Positions 8,413 to 16,943 of a stretch of DNA of 64,000 nucleotides are shown here, one piece after another. The first letter of the stretch is position 1, and each line of letters opens with the position of its first letter. Position numbers and translations under genes: made by a program. The notes beneath the pieces were generated by a model that was not told the origin of the DNA, did no database searches, and saw nothing but the letters and a program-made list of their open reading frames with translations. This stretch comes from Leptospira bourretii (GTDB taxonomy: Bacteria > Spirochaetota > Leptospiria > Leptospirales > Leptospiraceae): assembly GCF_004770145.1 (NCBI RefSeq), contig NZ_RQFW01000018.1, positions 186,001-250,000 of the forward strand, in the 5' to 3' direction.

Positions 8413-9396
8413 TCAGTTTGATTCTTTTTCATTCAAATGTTGTAGATTTCGGTTCCAAATTTCAAAACCAATCCTTTCGATCGGCGAATTTTTAAAATAA
8501 CCATCGAACTCTTCTTTGGTGAGTCTTTTTTTATTGATAAAATCAGGATCGGTCCAGAAAGCTCTGGGTAAAAAATCCGGCTCTATCGTCTCAACTTCGT
8601 TTCGTTTGGCGACATTGGCATTCCAAGGACAAACTTCTTGGCAAAGATCACAACCATACACCCAACCTTTCCGGTCCCAACTTAAAAAAGATTCTGTGGC
8701 TTCCGTTTCTTTCCTATCTTCAATGGTTAAGTAAGAAATACATTTTTTGGCATCGATTTTATATGCATCCAAAGCACCTGTCGGGCAAACATCCAAACAT
8801 TTGCGACAACTCCCGCAGTGGTCAGTGATGATTTCTTCAGGATCTGGGCCACCTAATTCCAAATCGGTGAGAATGGTAGAAAGAAAAAAATAAGATCCCA
8901 GTTTGGGGTGAATGAGGTTGGTATTTTTTCCCTGCCAGGCAATTCCAGATTCTCTCGTAAGAATTTTTTCTGCCACGGGCAAACTATCCACAGATTGGCG
9001 AAATTTATGATTGGGGAACTGCTCTTTTAGAATTTTTAAAATCCGATTTCCTTTTTTTTTAAGAATGTTATGGTAATCAGAACCTAACGCATAACGGGAA
9101 ACTTTGGATTCCATTTGAGAAAGAATTTTTTCGGAAGCATCCGAACGGTATACAAATCCAAGACAAATCGCAGAACGAGGCGTAAGACCTAAATTTTCAA
9201 AACGATTCCGAATTCCCAGAGCATGGTCTTTGGCAAACCAATCCATATTCCCAAATCTTCCTTCCGAAATCCACTGGTCCAAATGTTCCAAATCAGATTC
9301 AGGAATTTTTGCCTCGGTAAATCCTACCAAAGAAAAACCTTCTTTTTCACAAATGGTTTTAATTTGAGAACGGATCTGGTAAATTGGATTTGTCAT
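8413..9396 (-). CDS. queG: Epoxyqueuosine reductase
   Basis: This 327-residue cobalamin- and iron-sulfur-dependent enzyme performs the last step of queuosine synthesis in tRNA. Two [4Fe-4S] ligand sets are visible: C194-x2-C197-x2-C200-x3-C204P (CGSCRKCLDVCP) and C249-x2-C252-x3-C256P (CDLCQEVCPW) with C219. RYALGSDYH (101-109) and the conserved acid D137 in VDSLPVAEK match the B12/active-site region of the family. The ATG shares a CATG with the ATG of the divergent gene on the other strand, so the two genes start on the same bases. Confidence 0.95.
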   Translation of the reverse strand: MTNPIYQIRSQIKTICEKEGFSLVGFTEAKIPESDLEHLDQWISEGRFGNMDWFAKDHALGIRNRFENLGLTPRSAICLGFVYRSDASEKILSQMESKVSRYALGSDYHNILKKKGNRILKILKEQFPNHKFRQSVDSLPVAEKILTRESGIAWQGKNTNLIHPKLGSYFFLSTILTDLELGGPDPEEIITDHCGSCRKCLDVCPTGALDAYKIDAKKCISYLTIEDRKETEATESFLSWDRKGWVYGCDLCQEVCPWNANVAKRNEVETIEPDFLPRAFWTDPDFINKKRLTKEEFDGYFKNSPIERIGFEIWNRNLQHLNEKESN

Positions 9397-9781
9397 GAGT
9401 GATGGAGAGAACGAAGTATATCTTACTGAAATGCAAGGCCAGTTGCCAAGCCATTTGTATGTCCATGTTCCAAAACTAGTTTCCTTATTCCCTCAAATAG
9501 AAGCATTGGTGGCAGTTCCCAAGGGACTTCCCGATCTATTGCGAAAGGGAATTTATTTTGCCCTACTCCAATCTGTGGTAAGACTCCTCGAAAGGAACAC
9601 AGATCCTCTTTTGCCAGAAATCCTTCCCGAATACCGCGAGCTCATTCGGTCTGTTTCAGAAACTTATTCTGTTCTGAGTCCAGAGCTTGAATCCAATTGG
9701 CTCTCAGAATGTATCCAATACGGGGATAAATCCGCCTACCATTGGGAATGGAAACATTTTGATTCACATGAGTTGTTCTAA
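9395..9781 (+). CDS. Conserved-looking hypothetical protein
   Basis: This 128-residue soluble, acidic protein has no recognisable domain. It is rich in Leu and Pro around LPDLLRKGIYFALLQSVVRL, which looks helical. ATG 9395 overlaps the start codon of divergent queG, leaving no room for a Shine-Dalgarno; a later in-frame ATG at 9431 is an alternative start. If 9395 is real, the mRNA would be leaderless or transcribed from inside queG. The stop is two bases from the convergent thioesterase stop. Confidence 0.55.
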   Translation: MSDGENEVYLTEMQGQLPSHLYVHVPKLVSLFPQIEALVAVPKGLPDLLRKGIYFALLQSVVRLLERNTDPLLPEILPEYRELIRSVSETYSVLSPELESNWLSECIQYGDKSAYHWEWKHFDSHELF

Positions 9782-9782
9782 A

Positions 9783-10178
9783 TTACATACGTTCTTTTTC
9801 TAATGATTTTAAAAAATCAGGAGGAATTGGTTTTTTGGATTTAGCTCTGTAATCAAAATAGACCTGAACTGTTTTTGCAGAAACATAAAGTTCACCGGTT
9901 TTTTTATCTCGAATGGAATAAGAAAATTCCCAAGAAGTATTTCCAATAGAGGAAACCCAAGTTTCAACAAAAATCGAAGCTCCAGGCAAAACAGAAGCCT
10001 TTAAATCCATTTCCACACGTGCCAAAACAAAAGGGATGTCTTCCAATTCCGAAACGGAAAGATAACGATTACAAAAGTCTAATCTTGCTAATTCTAAATA
10101 AGTCGAATAACTAGAGTTATTGACTCTTCTCATGGGATCCATGTCATTAAATCGAATTTGGATATCAGTTTGAATCAT
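9783..10178 (-). CDS. Hotdog-fold acyl-CoA thioesterase (4HBT, YbgC/FadM-like)
   Basis: This 131-residue protein has the 4HBT signature: IRFNDMDPMRRVNNSSYSTY followed by LELAR, matching D-x-D-x-x-x-H-x-N-N-x-x-Y-x-x-Y-x-E-x-AR. The usual Gly-His before the Asn pair is replaced by Arg-Val, so the catalytic details may differ. VEMDLKASVLPGASIFVETW and TVQVYFDYRAKSKKPIPPDF also fit the family. It probably hydrolyses short- or medium-chain acyl-CoA in the cytoplasm. Confidence 0.85.
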   Translation of the reverse strand: MIQTDIQIRFNDMDPMRRVNNSSYSTYLELARLDFCNRYLSVSELEDIPFVLARVEMDLKASVLPGASIFVETWVSSIGNTSWEFSYSIRDKKTGELYVSAKTVQVYFDYRAKSKKPIPPDFLKSLEKERM

Positions 10179-10221
10179 TGTCGTTTATGCAAATGAATCA
10201 ATAGGATTATATATGTCATCT

Positions 10222-10698
10222 CTATGTTTCTAAATTGTATTGAATCTTAACAGAACGCAGTGACCTTCGTTCATCAGGACTTCTGCCAAAACTAGGCTCC
10301 AAATACATTTTTTTAATTTTATCTTTGGAAATTCCCATGGATAAAAAATATCTTTCCACCGTCATGATTCGTTCTTTCACCAAACGTCGATTGGTTACCA
10401 AATGCCCGGATGCATCGGCAGAACCAATTAAGGTGATATATCCTATTTGGGATAAAATGGAAGGATTTAAAAACTCCCGCAAACGATCCATTGCATGTTT
10501 TTCCAATTGAGAAAGTCCTGCGCTAAATAGAACAGATATTTCCTTCCGCTGGGATTCCATAACATTTGCAATTTTTTCTGTAGTGAGGGTTTTTTCTTTG
10601 CGTAAAGGAAGTACAGAGCTGTTAATTTTTGGACTTTTTTCCCAAAACCATACAAGAACCAACCCTGTACCGACTAACAGCAAAAAAAACCAAACCAT
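10222..10698 (-). CDS. Single-span OmpA/MotB C-terminal domain protein
   Basis: This 158-residue protein has an N-terminal membrane segment (VWFFLLLVGTGLVLVWFW) followed by an OmpA-like peptidoglycan-binding domain. The domain shows ITLIGSADASG (the family's GxxD/T-x-x-G strand), NRRLVKERIMTVERYFLSMG and the terminal RSPDERRSLRSVKI (family N/D-x-x-x-R-R-V). The first codon of the open frame is TTG at 10701; the ATG at 10698 is the better start. Likely role: an inner-membrane-anchored protein contacting peptidoglycan. Confidence 0.75.
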   Translation of the reverse strand: MVWFFLLLVGTGLVLVWFWEKSPKINSSVLPLRKEKTLTTEKIANVMESQRKEISVLFSAGLSQLEKHAMDRLREFLNPSILSQIGYITLIGSADASGHLVTNRRLVKERIMTVERYFLSMGISKDKIKKMYLEPSFGRSPDERRSLRSVKIQYNLET

Positions 10699-10746
10699 CA
10701 AGGCTTTAGACTCGCCTCAGATCGGCAGAAATTTATTTCAAACGAC

Positions 10747-10774
10747 TGGACAAATAATATTACTTTAGTAGAAT
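10747..10774 (+). promoter_or_regulatory. Candidate sigma-70 promoter for the repeat lipoprotein
   Basis: TGGACA at 10747-10752 and TAGAAT at 10769-10774 are separated by 16 bases; each box matches the consensus at five of six positions. The -10 ends eight bases before ATG 10783, so this promoter would give an almost leaderless mRNA. Confidence 0.35.
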
Positions 10775-10782
10775 AACGAGTC

Positions 10783-13068
10783 ATGATGGGCATGCGAAAA
10801 CAGATAACATTTTTTTCATTGGCAATGGGTTTAGCCTTTGGCTGCAAACCTGCTGAACTCTCGAACACTTGCGATGCGAAAACAAAAGAATACTTCCAAG
10901 CAACAATCATACGGTTTGTCACAGGTGACAGATCTCCTTCTTGTCTCCCCTCTTTTGATTTTCAAGACTTATGGGGTGTTTATATGGGTACAGGCACCAC
11001 TGGTGTCAATGCCATCGCAAGTTATAACGATCAAATCATCATTGGTGGAGATTTTCAATTCGTGGGACCATCTACCGGGAATGTTGTTTATTTAGAAACA
11101 TCCAATGGGAAGGTGCTACCCAATCGTTATTGCCCTTATTTAAAAGTAGTGGGGACTACTGGTATCGCCATCTCTGATGGGAATGGTGGATTTTATATTG
11201 GCGGTGAATTCTATGCAGTCCAAGGCGTAGAAAAGTTTAGTATCGCCCATATCCTTCCTGGTTGCCAGTTGGATCATAACTTTACGGTTCCCAATGATAA
11301 TAATAAAAGTGTTTATACTTTGTTACTCGCTGGAGATTTCCTCTATGCAGGCGGATATTATACTGACGATAATAGTGGATATCTAGTTCGTGTGAATCGA
11401 TACACTGGTGCCTTGGACACTTCGTTCGCTCCAAATCCAAATACACTAGTGTCCGATTTAGAAACCGATGGAGACTCTCTTTATGTTTGTGGAGATTTTA
11501 CGAATATCGGTGGTTATGCGAAAAATGCCTTAGTTAAGTTTTCTCTTTCCACTGGTCTTGTCATACCTTCTTTCACGACAACCATAACTGGAGGTAGTTG
11601 CCTCGATTTGCATTACGGAACCGATGCCAGTGGGAGTCCCGTTATCTATGCTGTGGGTGATTTGACAACCCCAACCTTTAATAGGGCCCTATCTTTTTTT
11701 CCCGATGGGTCTTTAACCACTTGGAATCCAAATCCGAATGCCAAGGTCAACTCCATCCAACAGTATCACAATACGATCTATTTAGGTGGTGATTTTACCA
11801 CTATCAATGGGGGAACTACCTCTAACTATTTAGTCTCTGTCAATAATAGTACGGGTACTGCCATCAATACAAATTATGGTCTTGGTGCCAGTCAGCCTGT
11901 CGCCACCCTGCAAATCATTGAAAATACACTATACTTAACCGGAGAATTTACCTCCGTAAAATCTGTTCCGAGAAACTATGCTGCCGCACTTTCTTTGCCC
12001 GATGAATCGGTCACTGCCTTTAATCCGACTTATGATAATGGTATCACTAATCCTGGTTCGGGGATTGTATCGGCTGGAAACGGGGTTGTACTTTTCACTT
12101 CCAGTCGTTCCACAGTGAATGTAGTTGCCCGAAATCATTTTGCCGTTTTGGATGAGGTGACAGGGGCTCCGATCGAAGGAACACCTTACTTTGATTTCCC
12201 GATCAAAGCCCTCCATCGCATTGGAAACAGACTGTTTGTCGGTGGATCTTTTACTAGTATTGTTGGACAATCAAGGAATCGATTTGCCATTTTGGATTTA
12301 CCAAATTACCAACTAAGCCCTATTAACATCGTTCTCTCCGGTAACCCCGATATCCGCACGATCACTAGCGATGAATCACAAATATATGTAGGAGGAAACA
12401 GTTTAACCAATGTAAACGGTCAAACAAGAAACGGAGTCTTTGCACTGAACTCAAGTGACCTTTCCGTTAGTGGATGGAATCCAGATCTAGGCATTGGGAG
12501 TAGTGGAGAGAGTATTTTAGTCGTAAATGATCTTGTTTTTATAGGTGGATTGTATTCAGGAATTAACGGAGATGGTGTTACCACAAATTACCAAGCAGTG
12601 GACAAAGTTTCTGGAATCAAACGTGGCATTCCTTCAACAAACAATTTTCCTAGTAGCGGTGTTTATGCGCAAAGTTTAGTTGGATCGAAAATTTTTCTCG
12701 GAGGGCAATTCACAACAATTGGTAGTTTAGGAACCTTTAACTCGATTGCGGTTTATAATCTCGCCAGTCAATCTTACGAACTACCGAACCCAGTATTTAG
12801 TGATAATATTGTAAACCATATTGCAGCTTATCCAGATGGAAACGTTCTCATTGGAGGATCCTTTACTACTTTAAACGGTATCCCTGATCACTATTCCCTG
12901 GGAGTCTTTAATAGTAACACCAATACACTTTCTCCATGGAAGTCGTCCATCAACGATGTGGTTTATACATCCATGTATAAAAATGGAAAATACTATATCG
13001 GTGGTGCATTTACGATTGCACACAAAAAAAGTAATGGTGGGCTTGTCCGGTCTAGTTTGAATGAATGA
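10783..13068 (+). CDS. Large repeat-rich lipoprotein, probable beta-propeller
   Basis: This 761-residue protein has a lipoprotein signal (lipobox LAFGC, Cys at residue 21) followed by ELSNTCDAKTKEYFQ. About eleven repeats cover the rest. Each has a strand reading (I/L/F)-Y/F-(I/V/L)-G-G-x-F-T, then a short loop with xxxNGxx, then a strand such as NRFAILDLPN or NYLVSVNNSTG. This GG-x-F pattern is that of propeller-like 'delta-60/PQQ-like' surface repeats. The protein is expected to be anchored on the outer membrane. Three Met codons cluster at the start (10783, 10786, 10792). The ligand or partner is unknown. Confidence 0.75.
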   Translation: MMGMRKQITFFSLAMGLAFGCKPAELSNTCDAKTKEYFQATIIRFVTGDRSPSCLPSFDFQDLWGVYMGTGTTGVNAIASYNDQIIIGGDFQFVGPSTGNVVYLETSNGKVLPNRYCPYLKVVGTTGIAISDGNGGFYIGGEFYAVQGVEKFSIAHILPGCQLDHNFTVPNDNNKSVYTLLLAGDFLYAGGYYTDDNSGYLVRVNRYTGALDTSFAPNPNTLVSDLETDGDSLYVCGDFTNIGGYAKNALVKFSLSTGLVIPSFTTTITGGSCLDLHYGTDASGSPVIYAVGDLTTPTFNRALSFFPDGSLTTWNPNPNAKVNSIQQYHNTIYLGGDFTTINGGTTSNYLVSVNNSTGTAINTNYGLGASQPVATLQIIENTLYLTGEFTSVKSVPRNYAAALSLPDESVTAFNPTYDNGITNPGSGIVSAGNGVVLFTSSRSTVNVVARNHFAVLDEVTGAPIEGTPYFDFPIKALHRIGNRLFVGGSFTSIVGQSRNRFAILDLPNYQLSPINIVLSGNPDIRTITSDESQIYVGGNSLTNVNGQTRNGVFALNSSDLSVSGWNPDLGIGSSGESILVVNDLVFIGGLYSGINGDGVTTNYQAVDKVSGIKRGIPSTNNFPSSGVYAQSLVGSKIFLGGQFTTIGSLGTFNSIAVYNLASQSYELPNPVFSDNIVNHIAAYPDGNVLIGGSFTTLNGIPDHYSLGVFNSNTNTLSPWKSSINDVVYTSMYKNGKYYIGGAFTIAHKKSNGGLVRSSLNE

Positions 13069-13112
13069 GATCAAAAAAAAATAAAAGTTATATAAAAAAT
13101 TTATACACGGGA

Positions 13113-13129
13113 GCCGGTTCCTAACCGGC
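13113..13129. terminator. GC-rich hairpin between convergent genes
   Basis: GCCGGTT (13113-13119) and AACCGGC (13123-13129) form a perfect 7-bp stem with a 3-base loop, 45 bases after the repeat-lipoprotein stop and 12 before the patatin stop. There is no strong T-run on either side, so termination is only probable. Confidence 0.4.
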
Positions 13130-13140
13130 AAAAATAGGTT

Positions 13141-14085
13141 TCATTTTTGTTTTTTAAGTTTTCTTTTTAAAATCTTTTGCAAAGCTTCTTCACCCTTTTT
13201 GGCACCAAGTAAAACTGTTTTATAAAGTTTTGTACGAATCGTTGTTGTGAGTTTAACAGGCAAAGGTCCATCTGGGGCCACAGTGATAATCTTTACTCCA
13301 CGAGGAGGTTTAACTACAATCTCTCTTGCCGTATTAAAATGAAAATGATGAAGTTTTCTCATCAACCTACGAATGGTTCGCCTTGTTGGAAAAGCAAGTA
13401 AACTGGTAAATCTTGTAAGCGGACCAGATATATGTCGAATGGGTGAATTCATAATCACCACAATTTCTTTATACCCGGCTTCGATGATATCTTGTATAGG
13501 GAGTGGATTTAAAATAGCAGCATCAGAATACAATGTTCCATTTAACCAATGTTTACCGCGTGTGGCGATTGGTAACGAAGTCGCTGCTTTTAAAAGATCG
13601 AACACATTCGATGAAGTTGCTTTAATGTATTCAATGGAATGAGTATGTAAATTACTTACCGCCACCACAAAATGTGGGACATTCTTTCGATCCAAAGTTT
13701 CCGATTCCAAACGAACTTTTTTACGAAAGATAAAATCAATGAGATACTCTTGGTTGAGTAAAGTTTTGCCCTGAAAGGGATGCAAAAAAGAGATTAGTTT
13801 TCTTCCTGATAAATCTCTGTACCAAACAGCCAGTGCCTTTTCGCTTTTGATAGGTTCTTCTTTAGGCATCGATACATAATAAGCTGCCGCACAAGCACCG
13901 GAGGAAACACCAACCACCAAATCAAAGTAATTCGGTCGTAAGAATCTGTTCCAAGCATACAAAACTCCTCCAGAGAATGCACCTTTCATCCCACCCCCTT
14001 CCACAAGTAAGGCTCGTTTTGTCCCTTTCGCCTTAGGAAGTTTGGATTTATTAGGAGATTCACTAGATAATTCGTTCGACACCAT
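13141..14085 (-). CDS. Patatin-like phospholipase
   Basis: This 314-residue lipid acyl hydrolase has the patatin oxyanion loop GGGMKG (30-35), the nucleophile elbow GVSSG (59-63, Ser61) and the dyad Asp in YSDAAI (D188, in the form D-A instead of the usual D-G). A basic tail ends in KRKLKKQK. ATG 14085 is preferred over a TTG at 14103 that would add six residues. There is no signal peptide, so it is probably cytoplasmic or membrane-associated. It resembles the RssA/YlbK-type bacterial patatins. Confidence 0.88.
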   Translation of the reverse strand: MVSNELSSESPNKSKLPKAKGTKRALLVEGGGMKGAFSGGVLYAWNRFLRPNYFDLVVGVSSGACAAAYYVSMPKEEPIKSEKALAVWYRDLSGRKLISFLHPFQGKTLLNQEYLIDFIFRKKVRLESETLDRKNVPHFVVAVSNLHTHSIEYIKATSSNVFDLLKAATSLPIATRGKHWLNGTLYSDAAILNPLPIQDIIEAGYKEIVVIMNSPIRHISGPLTRFTSLLAFPTRRTIRRLMRKLHHFHFNTAREIVVKPPRGVKIITVAPDGPLPVKLTTTIRTKLYKTVLLGAKKGEEALQKILKRKLKKQK

Positions 14086-14263
14086 AATGTCAGAGTCTTT
14101 CAACCCAGTTTCGGTTGCAAAAAACTATTCAAAAAAAGAAGGAGAAATTCAGTTTTAGGGGAATCGACAAACAAAGGCATCAGGAAGTGGACAAATTCTG
14201 ATTATGATAAAAAATTTCCTTTCGATACAATAAATTTCACTACGTACGCAATTGAATAATAGT

Positions 14264-14824
14264 ATGCTCGGCATTAAAACTTTGGAGACAAACGTAAACG
14301 GAACCCTTGTCAAAGGTTCTCTCCAATTGAATGCCAAAGGAGCTTACCAACTTGATTTGATCTGTCCTTATGTGGGACCCATGTTTACCTTTTCTTTTCC
14401 CAAGGTTTACCATGCACTTTGGGACGGACATGTTTCCGAAATCGATGGGTATGCCACAAGCCATCTACGTACACTCTTTCACAAATGCGAAAACATAAAA
14501 AAGGAAGTTCCTAAGTTCGAACGTGAACTCAAAGAGTTTTGGTTGGAGATAGAAACGATTTCAGTACTTTCCCCATTAGAGTGGAATGAAAAATGTACAT
14601 TCCTTAAAAAGGCCTTACAAGATGGTTATATGGACGCAGACATATACGAAAAAACTCTTAATGATCTAACCATCATGATGGAAAAAAAATATTTTGAACG
14701 AGAGAAACGTTGTGAAACATTTTTACATCAGTACCTTCCCGAGTATTCACACCTACAAAATTATTTTTCATGGATTCGCTTCTGTTATGAATTAACAGAA
14801 AAAAAACACCTGCTCTTACTTTAA
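14264..14824 (+). CDS. Hypothetical protein
   Basis: This product of about 186 residues has no signal peptide or membrane span and no family I recognise. The N-terminal third looks like a beta-rich domain (TLVKGSLQLNAKGAYQLDL and FTFSFPKVYHALWDGH). The rest is helical, with many Glu/Lys and several Cys. The open frame begins with TTG at 14252; ATG 14264 is the more likely start. It is transcribed away from the patatin gene across a 178-base gap, and a PilZ-type protein gene lies 100 bases downstream. Confidence 0.6.
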   Translation: MLGIKTLETNVNGTLVKGSLQLNAKGAYQLDLICPYVGPMFTFSFPKVYHALWDGHVSEIDGYATSHLRTLFHKCENIKKEVPKFERELKEFWLEIETISVLSPLEWNEKCTFLKKALQDGYMDADIYEKTLNDLTIMMEKKYFEREKRCETFLHQYLPEYSHLQNYFSWIRFCYELTEKKHLLLL

Positions 14825-14924
14825 ATTTTCCTTTTTCTTGCCAAAGATACGAGTCTCGTCTTTACTTTCCATTAGAACGGAAATTTATTTCCGAAAATCC
14901 CAATATTAAACTCGGAATTTAGCT

Positions 14925-16058
14925 ATGCGACCAATGGATCAAATCACAGGGAAAGAGCAAAAACACCATGTGATCTTACACTATCTCATGAATCAGGAAA
15001 TGAAATCGAATTGGAATGGGCAAACCCAAACCATGACCGTCACACAGGAATTACCTGGTGGAGAAGAGATTGTTGTTGATTGGTCAGAAGTTTGGCCACT
15101 CACCCAAGGTTCTACCTTTATCCTTTCTAAACTTTTAGCACGATATTTAGAACTTCATTGCACTTTTGTAAAACAACTTTCCCCTCATAAAATTCAAATC
15201 CATGTAGATAAAGTTCTCATTGCAAAAAAAGAAAGATTAAATCCACGTTTTACGATTACAGAAGAAGGACTTGTCAATGTAACCAACATCGTCAGCTCCA
15301 AAACCATTATCGAAGCAAATATGTTTAATATCCCAACTCTTGTGCGAGTGAACTTTGAAGATTATCGCAAACGGATGATGGTTAGATCCGGTGAAGCCGG
15401 GACGATGGATATTTTTAAATCAGGATTAGAACGAAAGTTTGATGTTGTTAAATCAAGCCATAAAATTCTTTTTATAAAAGATGCAACGAACTCAGAAAGT
15501 TATCGTTCCGATGCAGAAGGTTTTATCAACTACGAAGATGAAATTGATGAACAAGTTGAAAAACTTGCTATGGTTGCTCGTGATAAAAAAATAAAGTCAG
15601 AACTCATTGTTCCGATTCTTTATAAAAACGAATTAGAAGAAATCATTCCCATCGGATATTACTGGTTACAAACAAAGGATAATTTCATCACCGATGACGA
15701 TTTGACTTTTTACCAAACACAAATTGCTGAAATGATCGAAAGGATCAAAGATGCCAATCTAATGACCACAGTGGAAAAATTTCCTGTTTTGGATTTGTCG
15801 GCCACTGGATTAAAACTTAGAATCGCAAATAGTAGTTTGGTGGAAACACTTCCTAAACAGAAAGGAATTTTGTTGGAACTGGTTTTTAAACTTCAAACTC
15901 CATTTCGTTTTTTTGGCAAAATCGCATGGGCGAGAAAAGAAGATTCTGGAGACTTACTTGTAGGTGTGGAATTTTCTGGAAAACGAACCTATGCTGAAAA
16001 AGTTCGCTTCGAAGAAAATATCGAGATCATTAAAAATAATGGGAAATCCGCCGCCTAA
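14925..16058 (+). CDS. PilZ-like protein with N-terminal domain of unknown function (possibly DUF1577)
   Basis: This 377-residue soluble protein has a C-terminal ~100 residues that fit a PilZ barrel: VLDLSATGLKLRI (family D-x-S-x-x-G), LLELVFKLQTPFRFFGKIAW and LLVGVEFSG. The N-terminal RxxxR of c-di-GMP-binding PilZ domains is not obvious, so nucleotide binding is unproven. The long N-terminal region (1-280) contains HVILHYLMNQEMKSNWNGQT and a KKERLNPRFTI block. Leptospira proteins of this arrangement are annotated DUF1577, from memory. It ends one base from the convergent HEPN-like gene. Confidence 0.6.
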   Translation: MRPMDQITGKEQKHHVILHYLMNQEMKSNWNGQTQTMTVTQELPGGEEIVVDWSEVWPLTQGSTFILSKLLARYLELHCTFVKQLSPHKIQIHVDKVLIAKKERLNPRFTITEEGLVNVTNIVSSKTIIEANMFNIPTLVRVNFEDYRKRMMVRSGEAGTMDIFKSGLERKFDVVKSSHKILFIKDATNSESYRSDAEGFINYEDEIDEQVEKLAMVARDKKIKSELIVPILYKNELEEIIPIGYYWLQTKDNFITDDDLTFYQTQIAEMIERIKDANLMTTVEKFPVLDLSATGLKLRIANSSLVETLPKQKGILLELVFKLQTPFRFFGKIAWARKEDSGDLLVGVEFSGKRTYAEKVRFEENIEIIKNNGKSAA

Positions 16059-16059
16059 A

Positions 16060-16374
16060 CTAACGGGTTTCCAATTTGATTGTTTTTGTAATTTTGGGAA
16101 TTTCGTAAGCGCAGATATAGTACAACATTTTTAAATCAATGTAATCGTAGGCCCGGGCTAAATCTTTTTGCCAAAGGGAATCAATCTTATCCCAAGGCAA
16201 ACTTGGGTATTTTTGTTTTTCTGACTGAGGGATTTTTAAGGATTCTGTTTGAATGTAACGAAGCATTTCCTCAGCAAAAAAACTATCATGCTCCCCTTCT
16301 TTGAATTCTTGGATTTGGTTTCTGAAAAGAAAGGACTCCAGTTCCCGGCAATAGAAGATAAACTCATGAAACAT
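16060..16374 (-). CDS. HEPN/HepT-like (DUF86) protein lacking the catalytic RxxxxH motif
   Basis: This 104-residue helical protein has a C-terminal half, SLPWDKIDSLWQKDLARAYDYI and LYYICAYEIPKITKTI, with the frame of HepT toxins (PW..I...R..L.H.Y..ID...LW.....P.L). The RNase motif R-x4-6-H, which normally precedes Y-x-x-I-D, is replaced by QKDLARAYDYID with no His. No MntA-type nucleotidyltransferase gene is adjacent. It is therefore either an inactive, orphan HEPN protein or a distant relative with a structural role. It diverges from the FKBP gene. Confidence 0.45.
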   Translation of the reverse strand: MFHEFIFYCRELESFLFRNQIQEFKEGEHDSFFAEEMLRYIQTESLKIPQSEKQKYPSLPWDKIDSLWQKDLARAYDYIDLKMLYYICAYEIPKITKTIKLETR

Positions 16375-16457
16375 ATGGAGACTCTAAAATACGATTCCGT
16401 TAAGAACAGTTTTTTTCATTGGCAAAGAAATCCAAATCTTGGAAGCTTTCACTACGT

Positions 16458-16847
16458 ATGAAGACCAACATCCGAACTGTCTTATTTTTCCTTTTTGTTT
16501 TGGTTCTCCCCATCCAATCAGCAGAAAAGGACTTCCAAATCATTGATCTTGTTGTGGGAAAAGGAGAAGAAGCCTTTTCTGGATCCTATGTCACAGTTCA
16601 CTATGTGGGCAGACTGACCAACGGTACGAAGTTTGACAGTTCTCGAGATCGGAACCGACCTTTCGAATTTAACTTAGGTGCGGGAGAAGTGGTGAAAGGT
16701 TGGGACAAAGGAGTAAAAGGGATGCGAGTGGGTGGCAAACGCAAACTCATCATCCCACCGGAACTTGGATATGGAAGTAAAAAAGTTGGAAACATCCCAC
16801 CGGATTCCACTCTTATCTTTGAAGTAGAACTTTTAAAGATCTATTAA
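16458..16847 (+). CDS. Secreted FKBP-type peptidyl-prolyl isomerase
   Basis: This 129-residue protein has a signal peptide (KTNIRTVLFFLFVLVLPIQS) followed by a complete FKBP domain: VTVHYVGRLTNGTKFDSS, PFEFNLGAGEVVKGWDKGV, GMRVGGKRKLIIPPELGYG and PPDSTLIFEVELL. The active-site residues Y, F-D, V-I/V-x-G-W and Y-G of the family are all present. ATG 16458 is used; the frame extends upstream to a TTG at 16419, but that would put a basic stretch before the signal. Expected to assist folding of exported proteins in the periplasm. Confidence 0.92.
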   Translation: MKTNIRTVLFFLFVLVLPIQSAEKDFQIIDLVVGKGEEAFSGSYVTVHYVGRLTNGTKFDSSRDRNRPFEFNLGAGEVVKGWDKGVKGMRVGGKRKLIIPPELGYGSKKVGNIPPDSTLIFEVELLKIY

Positions 16848-16943
16848 GCTTTATTCATCGGACTTGTACGTATAAAAAGAACGATCACAACTCGGTCATG
16901 AATTTCTTGACAATGTTAAGAATGATTCTAATTTGTTTTGACT

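Noticed and set aside
16060..16374. Complete HepT/MntA toxin-antitoxin pair
   Set aside because: The catalytic motif is missing and neither neighbour is a nucleotidyltransferase.
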